From: Bacillota bacterium
GTDB lineage: Bacteria > Bacillota > UBA4882 > UBA8346
Direction of reading: 5' to 3'
Length of the DNA: 64,000 nt
Assembly: GCA_023415835.1 (NCBI GenBank)
Contig: JAEZJK010000045.1
Coordinates: forward strand, 5,930 to 69,929
A program made the translations under genes and the position numbers. Of this stretch, positions 7,555 to 16,067 are shown in pieces (the first letter of the stretch is position 1; the number at the start of each line of letters is the position of its first letter). The notes beneath the pieces are model-generated. The model was not told the DNA's origin. It saw only the letters and a list, made by a program, of their open reading frames with translations, and searched no databases.

Positions 7555-9347
7555 AGCTTTACCCGATCCGGTTTTTTCTGTTTTTATTAATACTATTGCT
7601 TACTTTTTCTTCTCTTATTGCCAATGCGGACGAACTCAGCCTTCAGTTGATTAGCGCCGCCGAAAAAGGCCAAACGAGGACCATAAAAAGACTAATCTCA
7701 AAAGGCGCTGATATTAATGGGACTGACGAAAGTAATCAAACCGCATTAATGCATGCCGCTGCTAAAAATCAGTACGATACCGTTAAACTTTTGATATCAA
7801 GTGGCGCAAATGTTGATTTAAAAGATAATTTTGGGTGGACCGCCTTGCTTTATGCGGTAAAATATCAACGTCCTAAAATTGTGGAATTATTAATCGACAG
7901 CGGCGCCGATGTCAACTCAAAGACTAATGAAGGTTATACCCCGATTATGTATGCATTAAGGGACAACGACCCCAAGATGGTTAAATTCCTTCGGGAACAC
8001 GGTGCTAGTTTTTATCTAAGTATTCTCTATGCCGCCCGTAAAGGTGACACTCAAACTGTCCAACTGTTATTAAACCATTACGAAACCGGCTTGAACGAAG
8101 TTGACAGCGATGGATATACCGCTTTACTATGGGCAGCCAAAAACGGCCAGGCCGAAACTATAAAAACCTTATTGGATAAAGGCGCTAACCCCAATATTAA
8201 GGGAAAAGACGGATTGACCCCGCTATTAGCCGCATCAGCTGGCGGTTACCTTGATACAGTGGAACTCTTATTAAATAATAATGCCGATATCAATGGGGTT
8301 GATTCAAATAATAAGACTGCCCTCCTATACGAAGCTGAGCGCGGCCATACCAAAATAGTCCAAACAATACTAACCAAAGGGGCTAATATTAACTATAAAA
8401 CTAAAGATGGCCAAACCGCTTTAATGTTGGCCGCTTCTAACGGTAAAACAGATACGGTCCTCTTTTTATTGGAAAAGGGGGCAAATCTTGAAGACAAAGA
8501 CACTAATGGCCTGACAGCGCTACTATGGGCAATTCAAAAGGGCCATTCCGAAACAGCTAAAACCCTGATTGAAAAGGGCGCCGATCTCGCTGTAAAGTAT
8601 AAAAACGGAGAAGACATATTGGTGATGGCCATCAGGAAAGGGGATCCCAAATTACTTGAACTGTTAAAAAGCAAAGGGTTTAACCTTAACTGGGCCTTAT
8701 ATCAAGCAGCTAAAAATGGCGACATCTCGGCTATCAACTTACTCTTAGGGCAAGGGGCCGTTGTCGATAACAAAAATATTGAGAGTCAAACCCCACTGTT
8801 TGCAGCGGCGAAAAGTGGCCAGGTTGAAACGTTAAAACTATTGTTAAACAAAGGCGCTGCAGTAAATCTCAAAGACAGCTTCGGATGGTCCCCATTAACC
8901 TGGTCGGCCCAGAAAGGTTATACCGAAATCGTTCAGGCTTTGTTGGCCAAAGGGGCCGACCCCAACCAGAAAACTACCAAACTGGGATGGACCCCGATTT
9001 TTCTGGCCGCCCAACAAGGGCATACTCAAACCGTTTCGGCCCTAATAGCCAAAGGGGCCGATCTTAACATCCGCGACCAAGGTGGTGATCCGGTCCTATC
9101 AATCGCAACCATTTCCGGCCAAGCGGAGATAGTAGATATCCTTTTAGCGAATAAAGCCGATGTTAACGCTCAGGATAAAAACGGATATACTCCCCTAATC
9201 CTTGCGGCTTATTATGGCCACGCTAACATCGTCAAGTCTTTGTTGGCAAAAGGCGCCTCTCCAAATCTAAAATGCGCTACCGGCCATAATGCCCTTGATG
9301 TGGCCACTGCTAGAAAGTATTCCGAAATCATCCAATTGTTAAAATAG
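7551..9347 (+). CDS. Exported ankyrin-repeat protein (about 18 repeats)
   Basis: The 598-residue protein starts with a signal peptide (KLYPIRFFLFLLILLLTF, likely cut after ANA near residue 27). The rest is an almost unbroken series of 33-residue ankyrin units with the pattern TALxxAAxxGxxxxVxxLLxxGAxxN; I count about 18 including two short ones (near residues 155-180 and 380-410) and a partial last one. No catalytic domain is attached. Ankyrin solenoids bind other proteins; an exported one in a free-living sporeformer would act at the cell surface or outside. The ATG is weakly preceded by AAAGGA and overlaps a leader ORF stop. Confidence 0.9.
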   Translation: MKLYPIRFFLFLLILLLTFSSLIANADELSLQLISAAEKGQTRTIKRLISKGADINGTDESNQTALMHAAAKNQYDTVKLLISSGANVDLKDNFGWTALLYAVKYQRPKIVELLIDSGADVNSKTNEGYTPIMYALRDNDPKMVKFLREHGASFYLSILYAARKGDTQTVQLLLNHYETGLNEVDSDGYTALLWAAKNGQAETIKTLLDKGANPNIKGKDGLTPLLAASAGGYLDTVELLLNNNADINGVDSNNKTALLYEAERGHTKIVQTILTKGANINYKTKDGQTALMLAASNGKTDTVLFLLEKGANLEDKDTNGLTALLWAIQKGHSETAKTLIEKGADLAVKYKNGEDILVMAIRKGDPKLLELLKSKGFNLNWALYQAAKNGDISAINLLLGQGAVVDNKNIESQTPLFAAAKSGQVETLKLLLNKGAAVNLKDSFGWSPLTWSAQKGYTEIVQALLAKGADPNQKTTKLGWTPIFLAAQQGHTQTVSALIAKGADLNIRDQGGDPVLSIATISGQAEIVDILLANKADVNAQDKNGYTPLILAAYYGHANIVKSLLAKGASPNLKCATGHNALDVATARKYSEIIQLLK

Positions 9348-9369
9348 ATGTCAGCAACACGTGCCCGTT

Positions 9370-10239
9370 TCATAAATCTTGATAATGTGGTTCCACATGA
9401 ACTACAACATCCGTTACCCCTGCAATCTCCCGGCGCACCACATCGGCTACCCAATGCCCGATTTGGTGCGCTTCATCGATTGTAGCCGCACAATCAACCT
9501 GAATGTGCAAGTCAATTTGAAGGTCGTCTATCCTACCCCTACTCCGGACCTTATGACAGCCGTGAACTCCATCAACTTCCAAAGCTAAACTAATAATTTG
9601 CTCTTCATTCAAAACAGCTTGATCACAGAGGACTATGCTCCCATGTTTAATAATCTTCCAAGCCGCCATAGCAATTAAAAGGGCAATTACTATTGCGGCG
9701 ATTGTATCCAACCAATACCAACCAAGTTTAATAGCTACCAAAGTAAAAATTACCGACAATGACACCATAATGTCACTGGAGGTATGATAAGAATCGGAGG
9801 CCAGGATGTCGCTTTGCAAAGCAGCCCCTTGTTCCTTTTCATACCGGACCACCAAAATATTAATACCAATAGTAGCTATCATAACTATAAAACTAAAAAT
9901 ATTAACTTCGGGCATAACCGGATGGGTAATTCTTTCATAAGCTTCACGAATAATTGTCAGGACCGTCATACCAAGTAATCCTGCAATTCCCAATGCCGCA
10001 AGGGTTTCAAATTTCTTATGTCCATACGGGTGATCACGGTCTACCGGCATCATAGCTGCGTTAATACCAACTATACCTATAATATTAGATGTACTATCCG
10101 CCATTGAATGAAAACCATCGGCTAAAACACTATTGCTTTTAGTGAAAAAGCCCAAAACTATTTTAGCGATTGATACTCCGGCATTTAAAAATAGTACTAC
10201 CCATAAAACATGCCTTACCTTCTTCAGCTTTTCGTCCAT
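9370..10239 (-). CDS. Cation diffusion facilitator (CDF) metal exporter
   Basis: This 289-residue protein has the six-TM CDF fold followed by a cytoplasmic C-terminal domain (from about residue 205). The transport site is visible as H44/D48 in TM2 (ADGFHSMADSTSN) and H152/D156 in TM5 (SDSYHTSSD); the HPYGHKKFE loop lies between TM2 and TM3. CDF proteins exchange cytoplasmic divalent metal for protons. The upstream NiCo-type riboswitch candidate points to Ni2+/Co2+ as inducing metals. The ATG follows GGAGG. The C-terminal domain carries ACDQAV-like and VHVEP motifs typical of the family. Confidence 0.92.
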   Translation of the reverse strand: MDEKLKKVRHVLWVVLFLNAGVSIAKIVLGFFTKSNSVLADGFHSMADSTSNIIGIVGINAAMMPVDRDHPYGHKKFETLAALGIAGLLGMTVLTIIREAYERITHPVMPEVNIFSFIVMIATIGINILVVRYEKEQGAALQSDILASDSYHTSSDIMVSLSVIFTLVAIKLGWYWLDTIAAIVIALLIAMAAWKIIKHGSIVLCDQAVLNEEQIISLALEVDGVHGCHKVRSRGRIDDLQIDLHIQVDCAATIDEAHQIGHWVADVVRREIAGVTDVVVHVEPHYQDL

Positions 10240-10261
10240 TTGATAACCTCCGCTGACAAAA

Positions 10262-10350
10262 TAAAAATCCCATAGGATACAGTCCCACAGGATTCTACCT
10301 GTTGCCTCAGAAAGGCCCGGCTAACCAAAATATTCAGTAGCCTGTTCCGT
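10262..10350 (-). promoter_or_regulatory. NiCo (czcD-motif) riboswitch candidate
   Basis: On the minus strand the leader shows, in order, GGAACAGGCTAC, GCCGGGCCT, GAGGCAACAGGTAGAATCC, TGTGGGACTG and TATCCTATGGGAT followed by TTTTATTTT. This series of AACAGG, GCCGGGC and GTGGGACTG blocks is what I remember of the czcD motif, shown to bind Co2+ and Ni2+ and usually placed before CDF exporters. The last ATCC..GGGAT hairpin with its T-rich tail is a plausible metal-controlled terminator. The match is from memory, not from a model search. Confidence 0.75.
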
Positions 10351-10375
10351 AGTATTTATGTTTTTCGATAATACT

Positions 10376-10405
10376 ATTTTATGTTAAATTAACATCTTTT
10401 GTCAA
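10376..10405 (-). promoter_or_regulatory. Sigma-A promoter of the CDF transcript
   Basis: The minus strand reads TTGACA (10400-10405), an 18-nt spacer and TAAAAT (10376-10381), placing the transcript start just before the riboswitch. Confidence 0.75.
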
Positions 10406-10484
10406 TAAATTATCCCTTGTTTATAAAACCACCATCTAGTTGAGATAATATTTTTATAAAATGAAAAACCAAGGAGTGTAAATT

Positions 10485-11711
10485 TTGGACAAAAAATTAT
10501 ACCCAACGATTGCCGTATTATGCCTGGTCCCTTTTATCATGGTGCTGGGCAATTCGATGTTAATTCCGGTTCTTCCCTTAATTCAAAAAGAACTTCACCT
10601 CAGCCTGGTCCAAGTTGGTTTTCTAATTACCGTGTTTTCAATTCCCGCTGGAATCGTAATCCCCTTCGCCGGAATGGTTTCAGACCGCATTGGACGTAAA
10701 AAGGTAATGTTCCCGGCTTTAATAGTCTATGGGATTGGAGGTATCCTCGCCGGTGCCTTTGCGATTATTTTCAAGGAAAAATCTTTTCCTTATTTAATCG
10801 CTGCCAGGGTAATTCAAGGGATAGGCGCCGGAGGCACCTATCAATTAAGTATGGCCTTAGCCGGGGATTTAATCCAATCAAATGAACGTTCCCAGGTGTT
10901 AGGGCTACTGGAAGCCTCAAATGGAATTGGAAAGGTTGTCAGTCCTTTGGCCGGAGCAGCTCTAGCCTTAATTTCCTGGTATACTCCTTTTTTTGTTTAC
11001 GGAGTATTAGCCATTCCAATTGCCGTATTAATCCTGATCATGGTTAAGGAGAACACTCAGAAGCTCAAACAAAACGTTCAACCAATCCCCAAGTATTTTG
11101 AAAACTTGAAAAAAATCTTCAAGAATAAAGGCCTAGCCTTATTCATCTCCTTTTTAGGAGGATTTTTGGCGCTCTTTTCCTTATTCGGATTATTGAGTTT
11201 ATATTCGGATATTCTGGAAAAGCAATTCAAAATTGGAGTTTTCCAACGAGGCTTGATCCTAGCGGTACCGGTGTTAATTATGGCCATCGCCGCCTTTATC
11301 TTAGGTACGGTGATGCAAAAACAATTGGCCAAAATCCTAAAGTGGGCGGTAGTTGGAGGGCTGTTTTTAATTGCCGGCGGGTTAATCTTTTTCTGCCCTT
11401 GCCATTCTCCCTTCTGGTTTACTTTAACTGCGTCACTGCTTGGATTAGGCACCGGAGCGGTTTTGCCTTCATTAAACACCTTAATTACTTCTTCGGCCCC
11501 AAAAACCGAGCGCGGAATAGTAACTTGCCTTTATGGGACGGTTCGTTTTTTCGGGGTCGCGGTTGGTCCTCCATTGTTCGGTTTCGCGGAAAAGCTTACT
11601 AAACCCCCGATTTTTTTTAGCGTCGCCGGAATTTGCATACTCATTGGAATTCTCTTTTGGATATTCGTTAAACCGGCCCAAGTAATTCCAAAGGATATTC
11701 AGAGCCAATGA
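10485..11711 (+). CDS. MFS transporter, drug:H+ antiporter type
   Basis: The 408-residue protein has about 12 hydrophobic segments and the MFS motif between TM2 and TM3 (GMVSDRIGRKKV, near residues 63-74). The N-terminal GNSMLIPVLPLIQKEL pattern resembles DHA1 multidrug efflux proteins, which export compounds using the proton gradient. Substrate is unknown. The start is TTG at 10485 with AAGGAGTG upstream. The gene is divergent from the CDF exporter with about 245 bp between, and no terminator of good quality is visible after it. Confidence 0.85.
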   Translation: MDKKLYPTIAVLCLVPFIMVLGNSMLIPVLPLIQKELHLSLVQVGFLITVFSIPAGIVIPFAGMVSDRIGRKKVMFPALIVYGIGGILAGAFAIIFKEKSFPYLIAARVIQGIGAGGTYQLSMALAGDLIQSNERSQVLGLLEASNGIGKVVSPLAGAALALISWYTPFFVYGVLAIPIAVLILIMVKENTQKLKQNVQPIPKYFENLKKIFKNKGLALFISFLGGFLALFSLFGLLSLYSDILEKQFKIGVFQRGLILAVPVLIMAIAAFILGTVMQKQLAKILKWAVVGGLFLIAGGLIFFCPCHSPFWFTLTASLLGLGTGAVLPSLNTLITSSAPKTERGIVTCLYGTVRFFGVAVGPPLFGFAEKLTKPPIFFSVAGICILIGILFWIFVKPAQVIPKDIQSQ

Positions 11712-11784
11712 TAATACCTTATAATATCGCGATGAACCGGCAAGATTGTCGGCATCTATTTTGAATTTTTATAAAATATGCCAT

Positions 11785-11811
11785 TAATCAAACTTCCGCT
11801 TCATCCGATAA
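11785..11811 (+). promoter_or_regulatory. Sigma-28 (SigD/FliA)-type promoter of the chemoreceptor gene
   Basis: TAAT (11785-11788), a 15-nt spacer and TCCGATAA (11804-11811) approximate the sigma-28 consensus TAAA-N15-GCCGATAT. The 12 bases GCTTCATCCGAT recur identically upstream of flgB (55913-55940 element). It is 44 nt before the chemoreceptor ATG, a class of gene normally under sigma-28. Confidence 0.6.
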
Positions 11812-11854
11812 TATTATAAAGACTTTTTTTAATAATCGAAAGGGTAAAATCTCA

Positions 11855-13540
11855 ATGAAAACTCACTTAAAACCCAAACAAAAAATAGCATTCAAATTTA
11901 ATTTTTCGATCCTCAATTTTTGGAAATTAAAAATTTCAAAACAAATATTTGTGGCATTCTCGATAGTAATTATATTATCGTTTTTTCTGTTCATTGTTAA
12001 TTTATGGAGCGCCAATAGTATTGCCAAAGCAAATCAACAACTTATCAAGTCATATGCTTATCGTTCTGTTTTAGCAAATTTAACTAACATTAGCACTAAG
12101 GGGCAAATCCAAGCCGATTCTTTACGTAGGCTGGTTCAAAATAAATACCAATTAGAGATCAAAGATGACATTTTAATAGCTTCTATAGCCAGTGAAGTCG
12201 AATCGACAATTGCCGATGTCGAGGTAGTTTTGAAAGATTTAGCTCCCGATAAAATACCGGATTTTAGTTTATTAATCAATGAAGTCATCGATAACTGTAA
12301 CGCCTGGCAAAACGATAAAGGCGCCGGCACTCTATATGCTATTGCCGGAACATTAGTCAAGTTCAAACTGATGACCAAAGACTTGGCTACCTCCCTCAAC
12401 GTCATCATTGACGGTAGGGTGGCCGCTACTGAAGGGAAAATTAAGATCGCCAGTTTTTTTAATCTTTTATTAAATTTGTTAAGCTCCGTCTTTTTGTTAA
12501 TCATTATTTTCCCTTTGCTTTCTAACCTGAGGAGAATGTTTTCTCCGGTTCGGCAAGCCGCTGACAATGCCGTTCAAGGCGCATCCAGCGCCTTTGAATA
12601 CGCGTCTCAAATTAACGAATCAATCACCGAATTAAAGCACGTTTTATTTGAAATAACTCGTAGCATTGGAGATGTCTCCCTAGGCGCGCAAGATAGTTCA
12701 TCCCAAGCCGAAAAAATAATTAGTTCGGCTCAAATTTCTTCCGACCTAGTTGCCGAATTAGCTGAAATCGCCAATACAGTCTATAAAAATCTGGACGCCA
12801 ACCAAAGTAACCTTCAGGAAAAAATCACTCAAGTAAAACAACTTTCGGAAAACGTCTCCCAATCACTGACAATGATCAATCAAAATGCCGATATTGCCGC
12901 CCGGTTAGCTGTTCAGGTGGCCACCTTAGACCAACAGATGGAAGGAATCAATTCATTCCTAATCGCAATGGCGGAAATTACCGAACAAACAAACTTACTG
13001 GCCTTAAACGCCAGCATTGAAGCGGCTCGCGCCGAAGAACACGGTAAAGGTTTTGCGGTTGTCGCCGAAAGGCTTCGGAATCTTTCCGATGAAACCAAAA
13101 AATTTACTACTCAAATTAAACATACCGTCACCGAAATCCAGTCAGTAGCCAATGAAGTCGCCGGCGCCTTAGCCAATATCATTACCGCCGTTCGAAACTC
13201 TGCGGCGGAAGTTTCTGAAGTCAACCAAGAATTCTCGAACCTTAAAAATGTTTTACAATCCCTATATGGCTCGAATGCTGCTGTTTTACAAGCCGCCGAC
13301 CTACAACTTGACGGCACTAAACAGATTCACAGCAGGTCTTTGGATATATCAAAAGCGGTGGAAAACATTACCGCCCAGACCGAACAGGTATCGGCTTCCA
13401 TGGAGGAATTGGCCGCCTCAAGCCAAGAGATAACCGCCCAAATTGAATTAATTCATACCAAAGTCGCTGAGACCCAGCAAGTAATCGAACGCCAATTGGA
13501 AATGGCCAAACTTACTAAAGATACAGCCGACCATATCTAG
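11855..13540 (+). CDS. Methyl-accepting chemotaxis protein
   Basis: The 561-residue protein has a TM helix near 31-50, an extracytoplasmic helical ligand domain (about 51-205), a second TM helix near 206-226 and a long cytoplasmic coiled coil. The signalling tip is clear: EITEQTNLLALNASIEAARAEEHG..., with FAVVAERLRNLSDET after it. It would feed CheA/CheW encoded further right. The ligand is unknown; the sensory domain resembles four-helix-bundle types by composition only. A HAMP domain is not obvious, as PVRQAADNAVQGASSAF follows TM2 directly. A sigma-28-like promoter precedes it and a terminator follows. Confidence 0.92.
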   Translation: MKTHLKPKQKIAFKFNFSILNFWKLKISKQIFVAFSIVIILSFFLFIVNLWSANSIAKANQQLIKSYAYRSVLANLTNISTKGQIQADSLRRLVQNKYQLEIKDDILIASIASEVESTIADVEVVLKDLAPDKIPDFSLLINEVIDNCNAWQNDKGAGTLYAIAGTLVKFKLMTKDLATSLNVIIDGRVAATEGKIKIASFFNLLLNLLSSVFLLIIIFPLLSNLRRMFSPVRQAADNAVQGASSAFEYASQINESITELKHVLFEITRSIGDVSLGAQDSSSQAEKIISSAQISSDLVAELAEIANTVYKNLDANQSNLQEKITQVKQLSENVSQSLTMINQNADIAARLAVQVATLDQQMEGINSFLIAMAEITEQTNLLALNASIEAARAEEHGKGFAVVAERLRNLSDETKKFTTQIKHTVTEIQSVANEVAGALANIITAVRNSAAEVSEVNQEFSNLKNVLQSLYGSNAAVLQAADLQLDGTKQIHSRSLDISKAVENITAQTEQVSASMEELAASSQEITAQIELIHTKVAETQQVIERQLEMAKLTKDTADHI

Positions 13541-13630
13541 CATAATAAGGCAAGGTTAGGTCAAAGCTAAGCCTTTCAGGTTAATTCCCTAATTATTATC
13601 CGGATCGGAATGGTTACTAAATGAAATAAA

Positions 13631-13671
13631 GATGTTGAACGAAATTCACTTCATTCAGCATCTTTTTTTAT
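13631..13671 (+). terminator. Intrinsic terminator after the chemoreceptor gene
   Basis: A stem GATGTTGAACGAA/TTCATTCAGCATC with small mismatches is followed by seven T. It overlaps the stop codon of the convergent nitrilase-family gene. Confidence 0.8.
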
Positions 13672-14495
13672 TTTAATTTTTTTACTTGATAACTGTCTAA
13701 CCGCCGGTGAGCTAAAAGTGGCAGGTTTCTCCGTACTTCAAAGACCTTATCGGTCTCCAAAGATACTACCGCCACTTCTTCTTGGGCGCCGGCTTTCCAA
13801 ATTATTTCACCCCAGGGGTCAACTATCAGCGAGTGCCCGTAAGCAATATAATTGGCTTTTTCATTCCTAGCAGGACTAATCCCGATCATATAAAGTTGGT
13901 TGTCAATGGCTCTTGCTTTGAATAAAGTTTCCCAGTGTGCAGGACCCGTCGTCATATTAAAAGCCGCCGGCAGAACGACTCCGATTACACCCTGTTCAAT
14001 CATTAAGCGGAAGAGTTCCGGAAACCTTAAATCATAACAGATTAAAACCCCAAATATACCATATTTCGTATTAAAAGCTGCTAGTTCATCCCCAGGAGAC
14101 AAGATTGCCGATTCGTAAAATTCGATCTGTCCCGGAATAGCAATATCAAATAAATGCATTTTACGATATCTGGCTATAATATTCCCCTGGGGGTCAAATG
14201 ACAGAGATGTGTTATAAATATTTACCCCATCTCTTTCCGGTATCGAACCCCCGATCAGGTAAGCGCCTGTTTTACGAGCCATTCTACTTAAAAAGGCCAC
14301 GGTCTCACCATTTTCTATTTCCTCGGCAAATAGCGGAAAGAACTCCTGTTGGTAAGGGCAGTTAAACATCTCCGGCAAAGCGATGATTTCCGCCCCCTTC
14401 CGGCTAGCTGCTAAGACCATCTCCTCGGCCCGCTTAAGATTATCCGATTTGTTCTCCGATACTTCCAATTGAACGATGCCGATATTCAGTTTCAT
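13668..14495 (-). CDS. Carbon-nitrogen hydrolase (nitrilase superfamily, omega-amidase/Nit-like)
   Basis: The 275-residue protein carries the nitrilase catalytic triad: E42 (LPEMFN), K112 (YRKMHLFD) and C153 (ICYDLRFPE). The motifs IGGSIPE, YNTSLSFDPQG and RYRKMHLFD resemble omega-amidase/Nit2-type amidases, which hydrolyse small omega-amides of dicarboxylic acids or deaminated glutathione; the substrate here is an inference. I start at ATG 14493-14495, five nt after GGGTGA; a GTG start nine bases earlier is less likely. It is divergent from corA across a perfect palindrome. Confidence 0.85.
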   Translation of the reverse strand: MKLNIGIVQLEVSENKSDNLKRAEEMVLAASRKGAEIIALPEMFNCPYQQEFFPLFAEEIENGETVAFLSRMARKTGAYLIGGSIPERDGVNIYNTSLSFDPQGNIIARYRKMHLFDIAIPGQIEFYESAILSPGDELAAFNTKYGIFGVLICYDLRFPELFRLMIEQGVIGVVLPAAFNMTTGPAHWETLFKARAIDNQLYMIGISPARNEKANYIAYGHSLIVDPWGEIIWKAGAQEEVAVVSLETDKVFEVRRNLPLLAHRRLDSYQVKKLK

Positions 14496-14523
14496 TAACA
14501 TCACCCAAATAAGTTTTCGGTAT

Positions 14524-14561
14524 GATCATAAATATTCCTCTTGGCAGGAATATTTATGATC
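14524..14561. repeat. 16-bp perfect inverted repeat between divergent genes
   Basis: Arms GATCATAAATATTCCT (14524-14539) and AGGAATATTTATGATC (14546-14561) are exact reverse complements around a 6-nt centre. There is no T-run on either side, so it is not an intrinsic terminator. It sits 28 nt from both start codons, where an operator or an mRNA leader hairpin would be. Confidence 0.8.
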
Positions 14562-14589
14562 GGGTTGAAAATAACTAGAGGTGATGTAC

Positions 14590-15543
14590 ATGTTGTATGC
14601 TTGGAAACAAGGTGCCGGGGCCCAAGTTATTGATTTTAACGAATTTGCCAAACTGGTTAAAACCCCCGGTTATGTTCTCTGGTTGGACTTGGAAAACTCC
14701 GGCTCCAATTTAAGAAACGATCTGGAATCTTTGACAATCCTTCATCCGATTAGCATTGAACGGATCTTTACTCAGCAACCCCGCGCTTTTCTCGATGAAT
14801 ACGATGATTATCTCCACCTCCTTTTGCAGGAGATAGTTTACGATCAAGGTAATGAAGTAGTTTTAAATGAATGTCACTGCATCATCGGTTCCAATTACTT
14901 GATTACCTGCCATCGCAGACCCTTGGCCGCAATTGATGAGTTAAAAAAGACAACCCCTCCCAACCGCTTTTTTAGTGAGGGACCCGATCTACTATTTTAT
15001 TATATCGCCGGACCGATAATTTCTACTGGCTATGCAGTATTGGATTCGATTGCCGACTTAACCGAGGCTCTCGAAGACAAGCTCTTTCCCGAACCGGACC
15101 GCCAGATGCTGAACGAAATCTTCAACCTGAAACGTGACTTAATCAATATCCGCAGAGCATTGGCGGCCATGCGCGAAGTTTTTTCCCGAATCTCCCGGCG
15201 CGAAAATCCCTTTGTCGATTTTCAAGCATTGCCTTTTATGGGCCATTTATACGATCAAATCATCCGGTTGCACGAGATCAGCGACACTCAACGGGAAATC
15301 GTCTCCGGGGCGCTGGAAATTTACTTGTCGTCGTTATCGAACCGGATGAATGAAATCATGAAGACCCTGACGATTGTTTCTACCTTTATTCTGCCCTTAA
15401 CCTTATTAGTCGGATATTATGGTATGAACTTCAGGTTCTTCCCGGAACTCGAGTGGAAGTATGGAATCTATTACTTTATCGCCTTAATGTTAGCTATTAT
15501 TTTGATTATGGTGTGGTTTTTTAAGAGGAAGAAGTGGTTTTGA
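14590..15543 (+). CDS. corA: CorA-family divalent metal ion transporter
   Basis: The 317-residue protein has a long cytoplasmic N-terminal domain and two C-terminal TM helices. The signature GMN is present in LVGYYGMNFRF, in the loop after the first TM helix (LTIVSTFILPLTLLVGYYG), and the second TM helix is followed by a basic tail (FFKRKKWF). CorA pentamers conduct Mg2+ (also Co2+/Ni2+) into the cell. Start chosen at ATG 14590, five nt after GAGGTGA. No Mg2+ riboswitch is visible; a perfect palindrome lies just upstream. Confidence 0.88.
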   Translation: MLYAWKQGAGAQVIDFNEFAKLVKTPGYVLWLDLENSGSNLRNDLESLTILHPISIERIFTQQPRAFLDEYDDYLHLLLQEIVYDQGNEVVLNECHCIIGSNYLITCHRRPLAAIDELKKTTPPNRFFSEGPDLLFYYIAGPIISTGYAVLDSIADLTEALEDKLFPEPDRQMLNEIFNLKRDLINIRRALAAMREVFSRISRRENPFVDFQALPFMGHLYDQIIRLHEISDTQREIVSGALEIYLSSLSNRMNEIMKTLTIVSTFILPLTLLVGYYGMNFRFFPELEWKYGIYYFIALMLAIILIMVWFFKRKKWF

Positions 15544-16067
15544 AAAGAGAAAAGGGTAAAGGGTAAAATTTTTTTACTTTTCGTTTCACCCCGTCATTTA
15601 CTTGATTGCTTGATTTTATTGGATTGCCGCTCCCCTCTCCTTGCTATTGGTTTCCGGATGGTTTTCCAAATGTTAAGAGAGAGGAAGTATGATTGACTTG
15701 AGTTTTTGATTTAATACATAGGAAAACACCTAGATGAACGAAACCGCGACCTTTGTTTTTATGCGGAAGGATCGATTGAATATAGTGATTATAGAGTAGT
15801 TTCTTTTGACAGGTTATTTTTTATGAGAGCATTGGCGCTAGAAATAGGAGAGGTATAAAAACGATTTTGAATTAATGAAACAGCATTTCCTAAAACGTCG
15901 CCCAAGTGATTCGAATACTAGAAATTTTTAAGATTGAGCTAAGGAAATTTTAAAATTTCACCAGAGGAATTCTGGAATTTCACTAGAGAAATTTTTAGAT
16001 TAAGCCAAGGAATTATGAGTCCTTTTCTTTCTAAGATTAAACATCGCCCGGGGTGGGGCGACCCGCT
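15544..16067. other. Gene-free AT-rich gap with degenerate repeats
   Basis: No credible gene is visible in this 520-bp gap. It begins with four phased heptamers (GAAAAGA, GAAAAGG, GTAAAGG, GTAAAAT; 15542-15569). At 15921, 15944, 15967, 15988 and 16010 units starting GAAATTT or GAATT recur every 21-23 nt, suggesting a decayed tandem array. The remainder is plain AT-rich sequence without RNA or promoter signals I can support. Confidence 0.6.

Noticed and set aside
11078..11479. 133-residue minus-strand frame inside the MFS gene
   Set aside because: It lies wholly antisense to a well-supported transporter gene and has no family resemblance or ribosome binding site.
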